Positions 49,801 to 61,280 are shown, numbered from the stretch's first letter. The stretch: 64,000 bases of DNA from Trifolium pratense (GCF_020283565.1 NC_060060.1:29016001-29080000), one strand, 5' to 3'. Notes: generated by a model not told the origin, from the sequence alone. Translations and numbers: made by a program.

Positions 49801-52800
49801 GGGGATATTGTTGGGTTACGAGTGTGAATGTTGGATTTGACCTGTTGTTTTTTCAGGGAGACTCCACATTCCCCAACACACGAGTCTGAATTGGATGCGC
49901 TAGAAACTGATGCAAGTACATTGATGTGATCGTTGGATTCAAGCTAGGTTTGAAATCTACTCGTTTTCTATACCATATATTTTGATGAAATGGCCACTGA
50001 TATATTGACCGTGTGAATGCATGAGATTTTGAGTGCATATATATATGCAATCGGAATCCGTTTATACATGCACCATGTATGCGTGTACCTATTATATGAT
50101 GTCTTTCCTTTCCATAAAGCATTGGCTTCGCTTTCTTCTATCCACATTCTGTGTTCTAAGTGATCCAGGCGAGCAAACCATGGAAAACTTAATTCGTGCT
50201 CTATCTGAAATGTGAAACATCAAAGTCTTTAAGTTAAAATCTTATTACTAGAGAGTTCAGAGATAGAGACGTAGTATGATTAATTAGTTTTGAAAAACAC
50301 ATGATAAGTAAGGTGTAAAGTTGAAAAACTTAAACTAGATTTGAATTTCCATTAATAAATATCAGTGTAACAGGTCAAGTCGTTGGTCAATCAGAAAAGA
50401 CAAAACAGTAGTCGATGGATAGAGAGTCGATTTCATGTTGGTCAAAATAAGAATTTTTTTGTGTAATAAACTGATTTAAAGTGTGTTTTTTCAAAATTTA
50501 AAGTGGTATTTTCTTTTTTATTTTAAAAAGTTTAAATGAGTTAAATCCTAATCTAAACTTATCCCTATCATGAAAAATCTCAAAATTCAAATCAAGATAT
50601 TGAACTTAAGTGGTTAATGAGTTTTGCTTAGGACAAATTGTCTGGGAACTTGAGTTTGACTCCTAATGGAAATAATTTTTGACTGAATTTTACTTACCTT
50701 GCGATCGAATTCTGGATTACCATACCCTTTTATAAGAACCAAGAGATTAAAAAAAATATCTCAAAACTCAAATAGCATCCATTAACAAGAGTTTGACTTT
50801 ATCCTATCTTATATTTATTGTCAATTTATAAGAGTGACTGAGATAAATAAAAAACTGAAAAAGCTAATTAGTAAAATTCACTTATTAAATGAATAAAAAA
50901 AACACTTATTAAATAAATCTCATTAATATATTATTTAAGTTTATATTTCTCATAAATAAATAAAAAATATAGTAGTCCACAAATCATAGCTGAATTGGCA
51001 GAAATGACGAAATTGCTAGTGTTGAACGTTAGGACCGGAGTTCTAACTCAGATCGCTCCACTTTATGTGTGACTTTTCAATAGTTTTGTCATGTCGTCTA
51101 TTAAAAAAATAGTAAATAGAGCAAATTCACTCAGCATTAACAAGGTCTTGACTTGGACAAATTAAAGTATATAAATAGACAAGCATGCATCACATTTAAT
51201 GGAAGTTTAGACAATTTGACCTGTCGCAGCAATAAGCCTCCTTTTCTTGTTGAAACAATTTTGTCAAGTACTTTCCTAGAAAAAGCTCTAGCTTCATCTA
51301 GTTCATATTCTCCACTGAACATTAGGTTTGAGGCTCTGAACACGTGAAGCATTGCTCTTGAGAAGTGCTCATATTCTTTCTCAACCTCAGCTCCAATTTC
51401 AAAGTCATTTAGAAACCAACAAAACCGTACTGCATGTGTAAAACATACATAAAGTTTCCAACTGTAATCATTAAAAAAATACCTGATAAATCAGCTTATA
51501 TTGAATCAGTTCACACGGTGGATAGGTTGACCGATTGAATTTGTAGTATTTGATAAAATTAATTTTTTTTGTTTACAATGAAGTTGATGATCGAACCTAG
51601 AACCTCTTGCATACTAACCAAACTTCTCACCACTAGACCAAACCTAGCTAGTACATAGGTAAAATTAACATTTAAACTAACTAGCATTTTTTGGATAGAA
51701 TTTAAACTAACTAGCTTATAAATATATTTAATTATAATTATAATTGATTGTAATTAACGTCAAATACTAATCATTATAGCTAAAGTCAAATATTTTAATA
51801 GCACAAAATTAAAGATCATACATGGTGAGACTTTGAATCCATGTGTCCGCAGGATCTCAAATGCTAGACTATCTTTCTCAAGCCTCAAAGCATTCATATT
51901 CGATGCTTTTACCCGTGAATTTTGCTCCATATTATAGTTCCTACAATTAAAATACAATCGATTAGAAAAAATAATCTTGAAGGTGTACAACAATATTAAA
52001 ACTCTTAGTACGAGTTTGACACTAATTTGGATCTCACAAGGTTCGACATATTATATTAGTCGCTGTAGTTGCATGTAGAAGATATCCGATTTATGGGAAA
52101 AAAATAAATATATACACTTGGATTATACCTATAAACTTGTGCCAAAAGGGTTTCAATCTCTCCCACAAAGTACTCTCCCAACCCAAACTTCTTAAGTTGG
52201 TTAGCAATGCATAGCTTTATAAAATCCTCATCCATTGGATATGCTTGTGGAACTGCTTGATACAAAAAAAGTCAATTAGTCAAACCTATTTTTCAGCATC
52301 TTGATTTAATAACATTTTAAGATCTTTAATAAGATTTTTTTTTGTACAAATCTTTAGTAAGATTTATATAGCTATTATGAAAAATATTGAAAATTAACCT
52401 GCTTTTGGGCATCTTTGTGCAATGGACTTTAAATATGTGAGGCACTCTTTATTTCCATAATCCATGAATGCTTTTGCAGTGGCAGAGGGTGATTGGAATA
52501 ATGAACCATCTTCACTCAAATTCTTACATATATCTTTTTCATTAACATATTTTGGAGGCAAAGTTTCAAGATATGACAATATTGGAGGGTAACAATGGAA
52601 ATCTTCGACAACTTCCTCCCTACATATTTATACAATGATAAGTTAATTAGTTCAACAAAAAAAAATTAGAATGTTTTTTTGTATTGTCAATTAATCATAG
52701 AATTCACTAAATATTTTATTTATTTCGATAAAATTCTCTATTTTACTAAAGATTTGTAGAATTCATATTTTAAAAAATAATTAGATTCATATTAAAAAAA

Positions 52801-54411
52801 CACATCAATCAATCATAATAATTTTTTAAAGAAATTATAATCATTAATTATATATTATAAATATTTGATTTTAGATGTCATAAATAATTTAAAAGTTGCA
52901 CAAGTTAACATATGATTGTTAATTTGACTAAATAAGATATTAACTTAATTATATTTTTGATCCCCCTATTTTATCATGTTCATGAAAATAGTTTTTTTTT
53001 TATTTTTAAAATCATATTTTTTTATTCTTCAATTATCACATTTGTTGCAATTTTGGCTTACTAGTTTTTTTTTTAATGGCAAATTGTTAGTTGTTAGTAT
53101 ATCACAATGTTGAACCTCCAACTCCTTAACCTCATAGTTCAACTAGCTTAATCAGTTGAACTACTAATTTCACCCCAATTTTGACTTACTATGATTGTTT
53201 GACGCAATTTTGATCATGAATAGAAAATACCAATTTTTCGGGTTTGTATGGATACATACCGGCTACTAACTTAATGAGAGATGAAATTTGGAATTGTGAC
53301 GAAATAAATGTAGAATGAAAATTTCGAATTTTTTCCACCCGTCATAACAAAACGCTTAATAAAAATCAGCAAATTACTAGTATTATGCAATTTAGTAGTG
53401 TAATGTAAGTATACTTGTTAAGAAATACATAGGATTAAATTTAAAAATAAAAGCATATAAATGTAGGAGAAAGTATATACTTGAAAAGAAAAGTTTTGCG
53501 ACGGTTATCAATATAGGATATGGTTTCCCTAGATGAGTCAGGGAAGATCACATCTAGACCCATGGTATCAGCAAGTTCAATCATAGAAGGCAAAACAATA
53601 GCTAGCCAACGAGGGCAATCTTCTTTAACTTCATTCATCAACTTATCAGCATTTGCATGAATAAATGACCGTCCTACAAATTCATCAATAAATCAAATAT
53701 ATATGTATTATTAAACTGATACAATTTTGTTAGTAGTAACTTATGAATTAACATAAAAACTTATTTATTTGCATAAATTATATATTTTTCATAACATCCT
53801 TTTTATCGGAACATACTTCCAATAACAAAAATACGACATGGTTTTCGAGACGTGGAAAAAAATTTAAAAAGTGCATGAATACATAGATTTATCGTATTTT
53901 TATTTGAAAATTTGTGTTGAAATAATATTTTTCTTTTCATAAACTCAAAAATCTGTCAATGTGAATCCAAACAGGGCCATATCAACACAAATAAGAACCT
54001 AGCTATAAGCCTATTTAAGTTTGTTATGAATTTTGTATTTTCATGCCAACTAACAAAAAGAATTTTCCTAACAATAATAAACTGTTGAAACAAACAAATA
54101 TTACCTTTATCTACCATTGATGTGCCAATGTTCCACTTTTTTAGTGCAACCATGGAAACAATTGTTGTTGGAAGACATTCAATGGTGTCACTCTCTCCCC
54201 AAAATCCTTCAGGTTTTTGATTTTTTATCAACCAATCCAAATAATTTTTGAACATAGGTTGTGAAGGATATTTAGAATCAGGAATCATTGCTAACCATGC
54301 AGTGTCATAAGTTGAAGGGCTTACAAAAGAATAGAGATCAAAATTTGATGAGAATATTTTTTTCTTAATTTTTTGAACTCTACGTTCAATGCATGATAAG
54401 GGAAGTTCCAT
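46819..54411 (-). CDS. TPS-e/f terpene synthase, geranyllinalool-synthase-like, twelve exons
   Basis: This encodes an 810-aa class I terpene synthase. Exons: 54411-54105, 53673-53481, 52619-52399, 52255-52129, 51940-51822, 51429-51221, 50204-50089, 49506-49408, 49277-49059, 48471-48336, 48244-47999 and 47259-46819 (2433 nt, in frame). SPSTYDTAWLAMIPD and DWLIKNQKPEGFWGE mark the N-terminal beta/gamma domains. No DXDD motif is seen, so class II cyclase activity is not expected. The metal-binding motifs are DDFFD (~516) and NDVESYQKE (~658-666). No plastid transit peptide is evident, as in (E,E)-geranyllinalool synthases, which convert geranylgeranyl diphosphate to the precursor of the homoterpene TMTT. 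Length is slightly below the ~850 aa usual there. The C-terminus has a basic tail (KKKHTITKMHSN). Product is inferred from family, not shown. Confidence 0.9.
47324..47470. mobile_element. Stowaway-type MITE in the last TPS intron
   Basis: CTCCCTCCGTAACACTATA at the left and TAGTGTTACGGAGGAAG at the right are near-perfect inverses and match the Stowaway tip CTCCCTCCGT. The dinucleotide flanks are TG and TA, consistent with a TA duplication plus one change. Another palindromic relic (TTTTTCAG... / ...CTGAAAAA) lies at ~47830-47935 in the same intron. Confidence 0.82.
49584..49878 (+). mobile_element. TRIM in TPS intron 7
   Basis: The left LTR (49584-49734) runs from TGTTGGATTTC to CCCAACA. The primer-binding site TGGTATTAGAGC (49737-49748) follows after two bases. 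Then there are ~50 non-coding bases and a purine tract CTTGGGGGATA. A shortened right LTR (49809-49878) runs from TGTTGGGTTACG to CCCCAACA. Flanks CACAA and CACGA are an aged 5-bp duplication. The right LTR has lost about half its length. Same family as 11765-12287. Confidence 0.75.
50585..50757 (+). mobile_element. SINE family C copy in TPS intron 6
   Basis: A box-A-like AAGTGGTTAATGAG, box B GAGTTTGACTCC, AATAATTTTTGACTGAATTTT, ATCGAATTCTGGATTACC, GAACCAAGAG and an A tail. It parallels 42665-42792. Confidence 0.65.
50879..50914 (+). repeat. Micro-retroinsertion, 12-bp target duplication, TPS intron 6
   Basis: CACTTATTAAAT occurs at 50879-50890 and 50903-50914 around GAAT plus eight A. Confidence 0.55.
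50988..51108 (+). mobile_element. SINE in TPS intron 6
   Basis: Box-A-like TAGCTGAATTGGCAGAAATG, then GGAGTTCTAACTC in the box B place, CTCCACTTTATGTGTGA, TTTTGTCATGTCGTCTATT and an A tail. The 3' part recurs at 14930-14995. Confidence 0.55.
51563..51659 (-). mobile_element. Short tRNA-derived SINE, family B, in TPS intron 5
   Basis: TAAAATTAA occurs at 51554-51562 and 51660-51668. On the minus strand: TTGGTCTAGTGGTGAG (box A), AGGTTCGATCATC (box B), CATTGTAAAC and eight A. Same family as 13885 and 35037. Confidence 0.8.
51670..51715 (-). repeat. Micro-retroinsertion, 16-bp target duplication, TPS intron 5
   Basis: ATTTAAACTAACTAGC occurs unchanged at 51670-51685 and 51700-51715. The minus-strand spacer is TCTATCC-A6-T. 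Confidence 0.65.
52322..52365 (-). repeat. Micro-retroinsertion, 16-bp target duplication, TPS intron 3
   Basis: ATCTTTAATAAGATTT (52322-52337) and a copy with one mismatch (52350-52365) flank TTGTAC-A6 on the minus strand. Confidence 0.62.
53064..53176 (-). mobile_element. SINE in TPS intron 2 with 16-bp target duplication
   Basis: CAATTTTGGCTTACTA (53048-53063) and a copy with one mismatch (53177-53192) flank a 113-bp insert. On the minus strand it has box-A-like TAGTTCAACTGATTAAG, box B GAGGTTCAACATTG, and ends TTTGCCATT plus an A-run. Its last bases resemble the GCCATTC-A8 insert at 27141. Confidence 0.78.
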
Positions 54412-54494
54412 TTAGAAATTAAGCAAGGATGTAGAATACTTAATTAAATTTTGCAATATATAGCTTGATGAGTAATACTATATGGTTAATGTTG

Positions 54495-54502
54495 TATTTA
54501 TA
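54495..54502 (-). promoter_or_regulatory. TATA box of the terpene synthase gene
   Basis: TATAAATA on the minus strand lies about 84 bases upstream of the ATG at 54411, matching plant TATA placement. Confidence 0.65.
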
Positions 54503-54525
54503 GTGTTGTTTGTATTAGATTTATT

Positions 54526-54606
54526 TTAGGCCTTGTTATTATTTATTTTTTTTGAAGGAATTAGGCCTTTTTTTTTTGGTACATGGAATTAGGCCTTGTT
54601 ATTATT
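54526..54606 (-). repeat. Two nested micro-retroinsertions
   Basis: TTAGGCCTTGTTATTATT occurs unchanged at 54526-54543 and 54589-54606 and brackets a first insert (minus strand TTCCTTC-A8). The second copy was then split by another insert. GGAATTAGGCCTT occurs at 54557-54569 and 54585-54597 around ATGTACC plus an A-run (minus strand). The order of events is readable. Confidence 0.7.
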
Positions 54607-56210
54607 GTATAGTACAACATGTGTTTTATGCATTGGGATTAATCAAAATATATGTTCACACGTCACATAATTCATTCTCATATGCATGCATGTGCATGAG
54701 TGGTTATATAAAATCGGCGCCCACAACTGTCAGTTATATATGTTTCATGACTTGTCTTGTCTATATTCAGTTAGTTCATTTTTATTTTTCTTTGTTTTTG
54801 TGTCTCTATCTTTCATATTAATTGTGAAAATTTGAAAGTTCAACTCCATGATCAATACAAACAAGTTCACAGAAGCAATATGTCATAGGCGCGGTTTGAG
54901 CTTAACAAGTAGAGGCATGGGCGGATCTACAACCCAGCCAGCTCGAACACTTGTCCAGACTCTGATAAAAAATTTGATATTTTAAGAGTTAGTTTAGAGT
55001 AAAATTGAGATTTTTAGAGATTAATTTAAGACAAAATTGAGATTTTTTTCTTTGTTTAAAACTTAGACTTTACCCATATTTTATAAATTTTATGGCTTCG
55101 CCACTGAATAGCTAGTTTCATGTTTGTTTAAAACCAGAGAGAAAGAAATAGGCGCAGAAAGAGTAAAAACTAATATTCACCAAAAACCAGTGGTTTACAA
55201 GCTTTATAGTTTCATGCTTACAATCTAACTAACAATGGGAAGTTACAATCATAACTGCACTAACTAATCCTAAGAATTATAGTTAGACTAACATCTATTA
55301 CTTGTGTGACAAGTAACAAACTAACTAACTGAATATTAACTACTATCATTAACATTAATCTTTTAGTGAATTAGTAGCGTTGAGAATGTTGGTAACACGA
55401 CTCTCTTTTTAAAAAACCTACGAGTTCAGATTTTGGATTCGTTTATTTGCAAGGTAAACCAAAGTTCTTATGAAAAAAATTGAGTGTCTTAATTGCTTTT
55501 CAATTCAGGATTAATATTATAGAAGATCCAAAATATAAGAGAGTAGGACATAGTACCTTAGGTGTTTACAACATATACTAGTTTGGTTTTTAGAACAAAA
55601 AACATTCGAGCAATAAGATTAAGGTTCCATTTAGTTTACATCTATAGAACTATATTGGTACATGTTGGACCACAAATTTTGACCATCCATCAGATTTATG
55701 TCCCTTCACCATCATGGCCAAAGAGACATATATAGACATGGCAGGACTTTATGTGTCCATACTTAATATAGGGCAGGGCAATTAATACGAAAGATGTAGG
55801 TATCTACCTAGGAAAGATATGTATGTAGGTATCTTCCAAGCTGCATCCTGTCCCTACACAGATATTTTTAGAGGGTGGAGTTGACTTGGGTTCGCATGAT
55901 AAACAACAACAAAGAAACAGGAACTGGTATTGGATTACTAGAAATTTTTGTTATTGTTGTGATTCTGCATAAAAATTGTTAAATAGATTTTCTGGGTTGG
56001 TCTAGTGTATCGGCTTGAGACTTGGGAGTGTGCTCCTTCTTAAGATCTCAAGTTCGATTCTCTCTAGTGCCAATTTGGATGAGCTAATTTAGTTTCTTCA
56101 AAAAAAAAAAAAAAACTGGGAGTGTATCTGGTGAGAACTTATAATTATTGTGAGAAACGAGAATTATTAATAATAACCATCAAATTTAACTAACGCATTA
56201 GATTAAATGG
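54607..56210. other. Gene-free region upstream of the TPS gene
   Basis: No gene is supported. The only repeat named is the SINE at 55995-56117. The rest is plain AT-rich DNA with stops in all frames. Confidence 0.45.
55995..56117 (+). mobile_element. tRNA-derived SINE with poly-A tail
   Basis: Box A TTGGTCTAGTGTATCGG, box B CAAGTTCGATTCTC, a short body, then TTAGTTTCTTC and sixteen or so A. No target duplication was found. Its 3' end CTTC-A(n) matches micro-inserts at 35878 and 54544. Confidence 0.7.
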
Positions 56211-56765
56211 GGTGTATTGGATTGAGATTTCAAAAGACTATTTTGACAAAATTTTTTTTGAAGATTTTAAAAGATTTTGTTGGATTGTATTGATTTCGTG
56301 AGATTTTGACTTTTTACAATCAAAATTCTTAACACAAGATTTCAATAGATTATATTGATTTTGTGGGATTTTATATTTATGGATTTTTAGGGGGGTGTAT
56401 TGGATTTGGATTTCAAAACACTATTTTGACAAAAAAAATCTTGAAGATTTTAAAAAATTTTGTGAAATTGTATTGATTTTGTGAGATTTTCAAAGACTTT
56501 TTACCATCAAAATTCTTAACACAAGATTTCGATGGATTGTATTGATTTTGTGGGATTTTAAATTTATGGATAAGGGGGTTATTGGATTGGGGTTTCAAAA
56601 CACTATTTTGACAAAAAAAAATCTTGAAGATTTTAAAAGATTTTCTGGGATTGTATTGATTTTGTGAGATTTTCAAAGACTTTTTGAAAAAACATTTTAC
56701 AATCAAGGTTCTTAACACAAGATTTCAATGGATTGTATTGATTTTGTCGGATTTTATATTTATGG
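56211..56765. repeat. Three tandem copies of a ~181-bp unit
   Basis: Units begin near 56211, 56392 and 56574 with GGTGTATTGGAT or a variant. They carry CACTATTTTGACAAAA, AATCTTGAAGATTTTAAA, GTATTGATTTTGTGAG, AACACAAGATTTC and TTTATGGAT in the same order. A chance open frame on the minus strand (56718-56413) repeats with the unit and is not a gene. Such tracts occur in legume MITE ends. Confidence 0.75.
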
Positions 56766-56817
56766 ATTTTAAAATCAAGATTCTTATCATATTCTTTTTG
56801 TAAAATCCAGTTTTTAG

Positions 56818-56971
56818 TTTTTTTTTTTTTTTTGGGTTTTCACCACCAGTTTAATCTGGTTCGGGAGTCAGTTCTGGCATCAAGTGGTTTCAACCCCCTC
56901 CCGATCGCAGTTGCGGGGATCGAACCGCGGTCCTCCCTACCAAATTCAGCGACAATCACTACTGAACCAAC
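56818..56971 (-). mobile_element. tRNA-derived SINE, family A, 17-bp target duplication
   Basis: TAAAATCCAGTTTTTAG occurs unchanged at 56801-56817 and 56972-56988. On the minus strand the insert has box A TTGGTTCAGTAG, box B GCGGTTCGATCCCCG, the family A body (CACTTGATGCCAG) and a T-run tail on the plus strand. It is very like 21056-21217. Confidence 0.9.
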
Positions 56972-57728
56972 TAAAATCCAGTTTTTAGATCATACCTTTG
57001 TGCATATTATGCTTCGTACCACTAAGCATTTCCCTAAAATTAAATAAAATAATACAACACACATCTTTAATTAATACTACTAGTATGTCATAATTCCAAT
57101 TTTCAACTAGTTATCATCAATATGAAATCTTTAAGATGTATGCACAGCTAGGTGTAAGCCTTTAAGATGCTTTGAATTGAGGTAGAACCAGTTTTGTTCT
57201 AAAACAAAAGGTGGTTTTTGGGAAGAATAGGCGGTGTAACATAGACATAATTTTCCATTTATTTGAAATTGAGTGACAAAAATGAACATCAAAACTGAAC
57301 TGTTTCGTCGAATTTCGTTGGAGAGCATTTCGTCCTATATAGCAATTTTGTAGTTTTTAAATAAATCTGCAAAGAGATTCAATTTTAAATTATCTTACTA
57401 TCTTAGTGTTTTTTGTACTATACCGAAAATTACATAACCCTTGTTTTAGTATTCTCTCCGTCCAAAATCTTTGATCATTTTTCATTTCGAGAGTCTATTT
57501 TCTCTTTATTAACAAGTAAAATTAACACAAATTTTAAAAAATCAAAATAAAAATGTTTTGAGAGAGTAAATATACCCATTTTATATGTTTTGTTTTATAA
57601 TTTGAAATATTAATTTTATCATTTCCTATTATATCTTAATTATTTATTATTCTCTCTTATTCTTCAACTCTTGTAATTAATTATTTTTCTCATAATGAGA
57701 ATATGAAAACATTGTTTCTTCACTTGCT

Positions 57729-57792
57729 AATTTGGGTTTTCTAAAGATGAACCCCTAATTTTGCAGCCTAATGACACATCACTTTGGGTGAT
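57729..57792 (+). repeat. 64-bp direct repeat, left copy
   Basis: Starts AATTTGGGTTTTCTAAAG and ends CACTTTGGGTGAT. It matches 58762-58825 with one difference (GGG/GGA), 1033 bp away. Role unknown. Confidence 0.75.
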
Positions 57793-58761
57793 TCTGACCA
57801 AATGTGCCACATCAGTAGCAATGTATGCACAATTAATAATTTTTTTTTTGTCAAAAGTTAATTAAAAATACCAATATGACAATTGAAAGTAAAGTTAAGA
57901 AACCAATGTATAATATTAATTAAGGGAGAAAAACGAAATTAATAAATAAATTAAAGGACTAAAAGTCCAATTTAGCCTATTTATTAATGAAAAACTTTAG
58001 CTTCTAATTAACAAAAAGTTTGGGGGTATAGGAGAGTTTTTCTATTTTTCTAACACTTAATGATATCGAATGGATTATCATTCACGGATTTTTCTCTTCG
58101 CATCTCCCATGTTTCTTTTCTATCTCCCAGGTTTCTATTTTTTTTTCTTGGATAAATATTTCGGAACGCGTTTTCCGAATTTTTTTTGCCTTGGAAAAAT
58201 CTTCGTAATGTGTTTTCTGAAATTTTTTTCGAATTTGAAATAGAAAAACTTTGGAAAATGCGTTCCGAAGTTTTTATAAAAGGGCAAAAATAAAAAATTG
58301 GAGGGTAGCAAAGAAAGAAGGGAGGTGGGAAGAGAAATATTCATCACTCACTAATTAACTGCAAGCCCAAAAGATCGTGATACCAAAGAAAAACATAAGG
58401 CCCACCGTTGGGGATTTACGAAAAGAAAACACAGCATTTGATATTCTCATCCATTTGTTTTTATGAGGCATATTCTACCCCTCCCTTGATAATTAAAAAG
58501 TATTTTATCGAATAATCATCAAGAATAAGCTGCATAAGTAAATATGCATGTGGTATGCACAATTAATTTGTAATAAACTTTTATTTTACATACATATAGT
58601 TTGTTCTTATTAGTTGATGAGTAAATACCCAAATTATGAAGGGTAAATTAGAAAGAAAAAAAACTTTTGTTTTTTGTTTCTTATAAAATGCAAGTAGTTG
58701 CTAAACAATCTTTTTCATCCACTATACGGAGTATAATATAATATATTTATATACATTGTAC

Positions 58762-58825
58762 AATTTGGATTTTCTAAAGATGAACCCCTAATTTTGCAGC
58801 CTAATGACACATCACTTTGGGTGAT
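58762..58825 (+). repeat. 64-bp direct repeat, right copy
   Basis: Second copy of 57729-57792. The right copy continues into sequence without similarity, so the borders are sharp on both sides. Confidence 0.75.
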
Positions 58826-58914
58826 AATTAACCATAGCCATTCAATCTTAAATGAATGGTCGAGATTGTTTATAGTTGTTTTATTAACCATGCGATTGAA
58901 ATCGTCCGATGTAG

Positions 58915-59300
58915 AATGTGATACCTCATTTCGATGCATAGCCCTTTCTTTCATCAGTATGGGGCTGATTGAAGCCAGTATGAGGAGCCCTTCTTAAAGA
59001 CCTAGTTTCAGGGTGTAAGGGAGAGAGGGTTGCTTACTACTTGTTAAAAGAGAAAGCAGCGACAAAAACACAACTGTAATGGTGCCCCTCACTACAAGAT
59101 TAACTTTGACATCGCTCCTGCAACAGCAATTATGATAGACATTTCACCACCTGAAGGAAAGAAGAAATGCCGGATGGATTCCCTTCCATTACTAGATGGA
59201 AGACTTAGAAGAAAGCTAAGTCAACCGGCTTCGGGAATGGAGCTAGACCTGCAACCGCTTTCACTCGATCTACGACTTCGAAGACATCTTACTGGTTAAA
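58915..59300. other. Possible organelle-derived DNA, block 1
   Basis: Base composition shifts to nearly even GC, with no poly-A/T runs, as in plant mitochondrial DNA (for example GGAATGGAGCTAGACCTGC). I cannot name a mitochondrial gene here. It is an inference from composition only. Confidence 0.3.
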
Positions 59301-59369
59301 CTATATTAAATATTTATGACTACTGTATCTAATCTTGATCCGTAAAAAATGAGGTACAAGAACGACATT

Positions 59370-59510
59370 TTTTGTTGTTGTTAAGTTGCTTAGTATCTAG
59401 AAATTCCACTTTCAGGTAAATAAATGGATGTCCGAGATTCAAACCCCGACCCCTACCTATATAATGCGATGTTCATATCAACTGAGCCAAGTTTATGTGT
59501 GACACATGCT
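59370..59510 (-). mobile_element. tRNA-derived SINE-like sequence
   Basis: On the minus strand TTGGCTCAGTTGATATG (box A) and GGGGTTTGAATCTCGG (box B) are spaced as in a tRNA-derived SINE. It lies between the two organelle-like blocks. Confidence 0.55.
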
Positions 59511-59799
59511 TTAAGAATATATGTCTAACATAATATTAGTACTATTATTAACTTGTTTAAAAAATATTAGTATTATTAATTATAATTATTATTGAAATTT
59601 GAAAGATACAAAACGTATTTTTTATGAGATAACAATTTCCTGAATTTTTATTGCATAATGATATATACAATCCGGTATACGCCCATTAGACCATATATTA
59701 ACGGATCTTTTCCGTAACCTTAAATATTAAAATTAAATCAAACAATATTATGCCCCTAATATAGATTTAGAAGGCAACTTTGATATTTAAACCATCTTT

Positions 59800-60549
59800 T
59801 AGAAGTAGCCCAGAATTTGCAGGTTAAACTTCCTGGCATTGATACTAGGAAAATTGGTTTGAAATTTCATTTTGGTTTAGCACGAATCATGCATTCACAG
59901 AACCACAACCCACTTGAATTGCTTTGAAACCCACAGCGTTTTTTTTTTTTCCTTTCTGAGAGTTCAAATTTTTCTTTGTAAAATAAACATGACGAGTTAA
60001 TCTTCTTAGACAATAACCATTTTCACGAGACATGTGTACACTTTCAAAAATGTTGTTTGCCCTCAATAAGTTTATATTAAAGATCCTTTGTTTCGGGCTC
60101 GCCAAAGCATTCTTACTACCACGTCCCATACCAAAAGCACTGCCTTAAAAAGCTTGTTTCACTTTTATGAACGGCGCTAAGAAGCTCACGAATGTAACAT
60201 AGATGAGATGCTCTATGGCAAGACTGTGATCAAGTTAAACCGTCAGTGCACCTTAGTCCACATCTCCCACGTAATCAGACAAGTAATAAGAACATGGTTT
60301 TCTGATTCGGAGATCCCCTCACCATAGAAGCACGAAGCCCCTTCCCCATTCGAAAGGATATATTTCTCGATAAGCTTGATTGACCCTGTTGTTTTTGATA
60401 TTGAAAAAATAATTTTTTAAAAAATTAGAACTGAAGATTTTATTGGCTGAGTCGCGTACTAGGTCGCTCTCTTTAAGACGTTTCGCGGTACTGCTTAAAT
60501 TGTGCAAAGCAGACAATCCAACCGCGTCGTCCCCAGGATAAAACAGCCC
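59800..60549. other. Possible organelle-derived DNA, block 2
   Basis: Another stretch of even composition. Short minus-strand frames at 60129-59887 (MGRGSKNALASPKQ...) and 60516-60319 are not recognised and look like fragments. It ends at the LTR of the minus-strand copia element. Organelle origin is a guess to be tested. Confidence 0.3.
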
Positions 60550-61280
60550 TGTTCAACACAGAACCGATCAATTACTGCACTGTAATGATCGGAGAAGGAA
60601 CACCTTCTTGAATGGTTCTACAAAACCACTCGAAAATTGATACAACAATATCAATCTCACTGATATAACAATATCAGTGCTGGTACAACAATACCAGTTC
60701 ACAAAACCAATGAAACACAGCAGGAAACTAATAATATTTTGGTGAAGAAAATTTGGAGAAGAGAGAGTTATATGAATTGTATATGAGTTGTTTTGTTGTC
60801 GTGTATGTATTCAAAATGAAGAAGCAGACTTGATTATATGGTTAGCACTCAAGCAAATAATGATCATTATGTAAGGATTAATTGGAGGACAACCAAATAG
60901 TAACGCAGGGAACATGCAATATGTGAGGATTAATTGAATTCATTTTGGATCCGTTAAAGAAACAATGAGCAGATTGGAAGGAGCTGGCACCATGATGCCA
61001 CCGGTCAAACAAGAATCAAGTTTCTCATTCAAATTAATTAATCAAAAATTAATTAATTTTGTGACTAAAAAAAAAATAATGTTTCACCTAGTCACTTTGG
61101 GATATAAATATATACACACTACTAAAGAGAGTGTTCTTATTAATGTAGGACATTTCCCACTTTTTTTAATTCACACTCCTTAGTTCCAAGTCCTACAAGA
61201 CCAATGTGTTCATCCCATTTCCAATCACAATGTTTCAACTTCCACACTTAAATGAACACTACTATGTTCATTTTCCAACA
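60550..61280 (-). repeat. 3' LTR of the minus-strand copia element
   Basis: In element orientation it begins TGTTGGAAAATGAAC at 61280, right after the purine tract, and ends GGTTCTGTGTTGAACA at 60550, with canonical TG...CA tips, about 731 bp. The far tip rests on its TG/CA form only, because the partner LTR is outside the window. Confidence 0.75.

Noticed and set aside
56413..56718. 101-codon minus-strand frame
   Set aside because: Its protein repeats with the 181-bp tandem unit and is low-complexity.
60965..61183. 72-codon plus-strand frame
   Set aside because: Lies inside the LTR of the minus-strand copia element.
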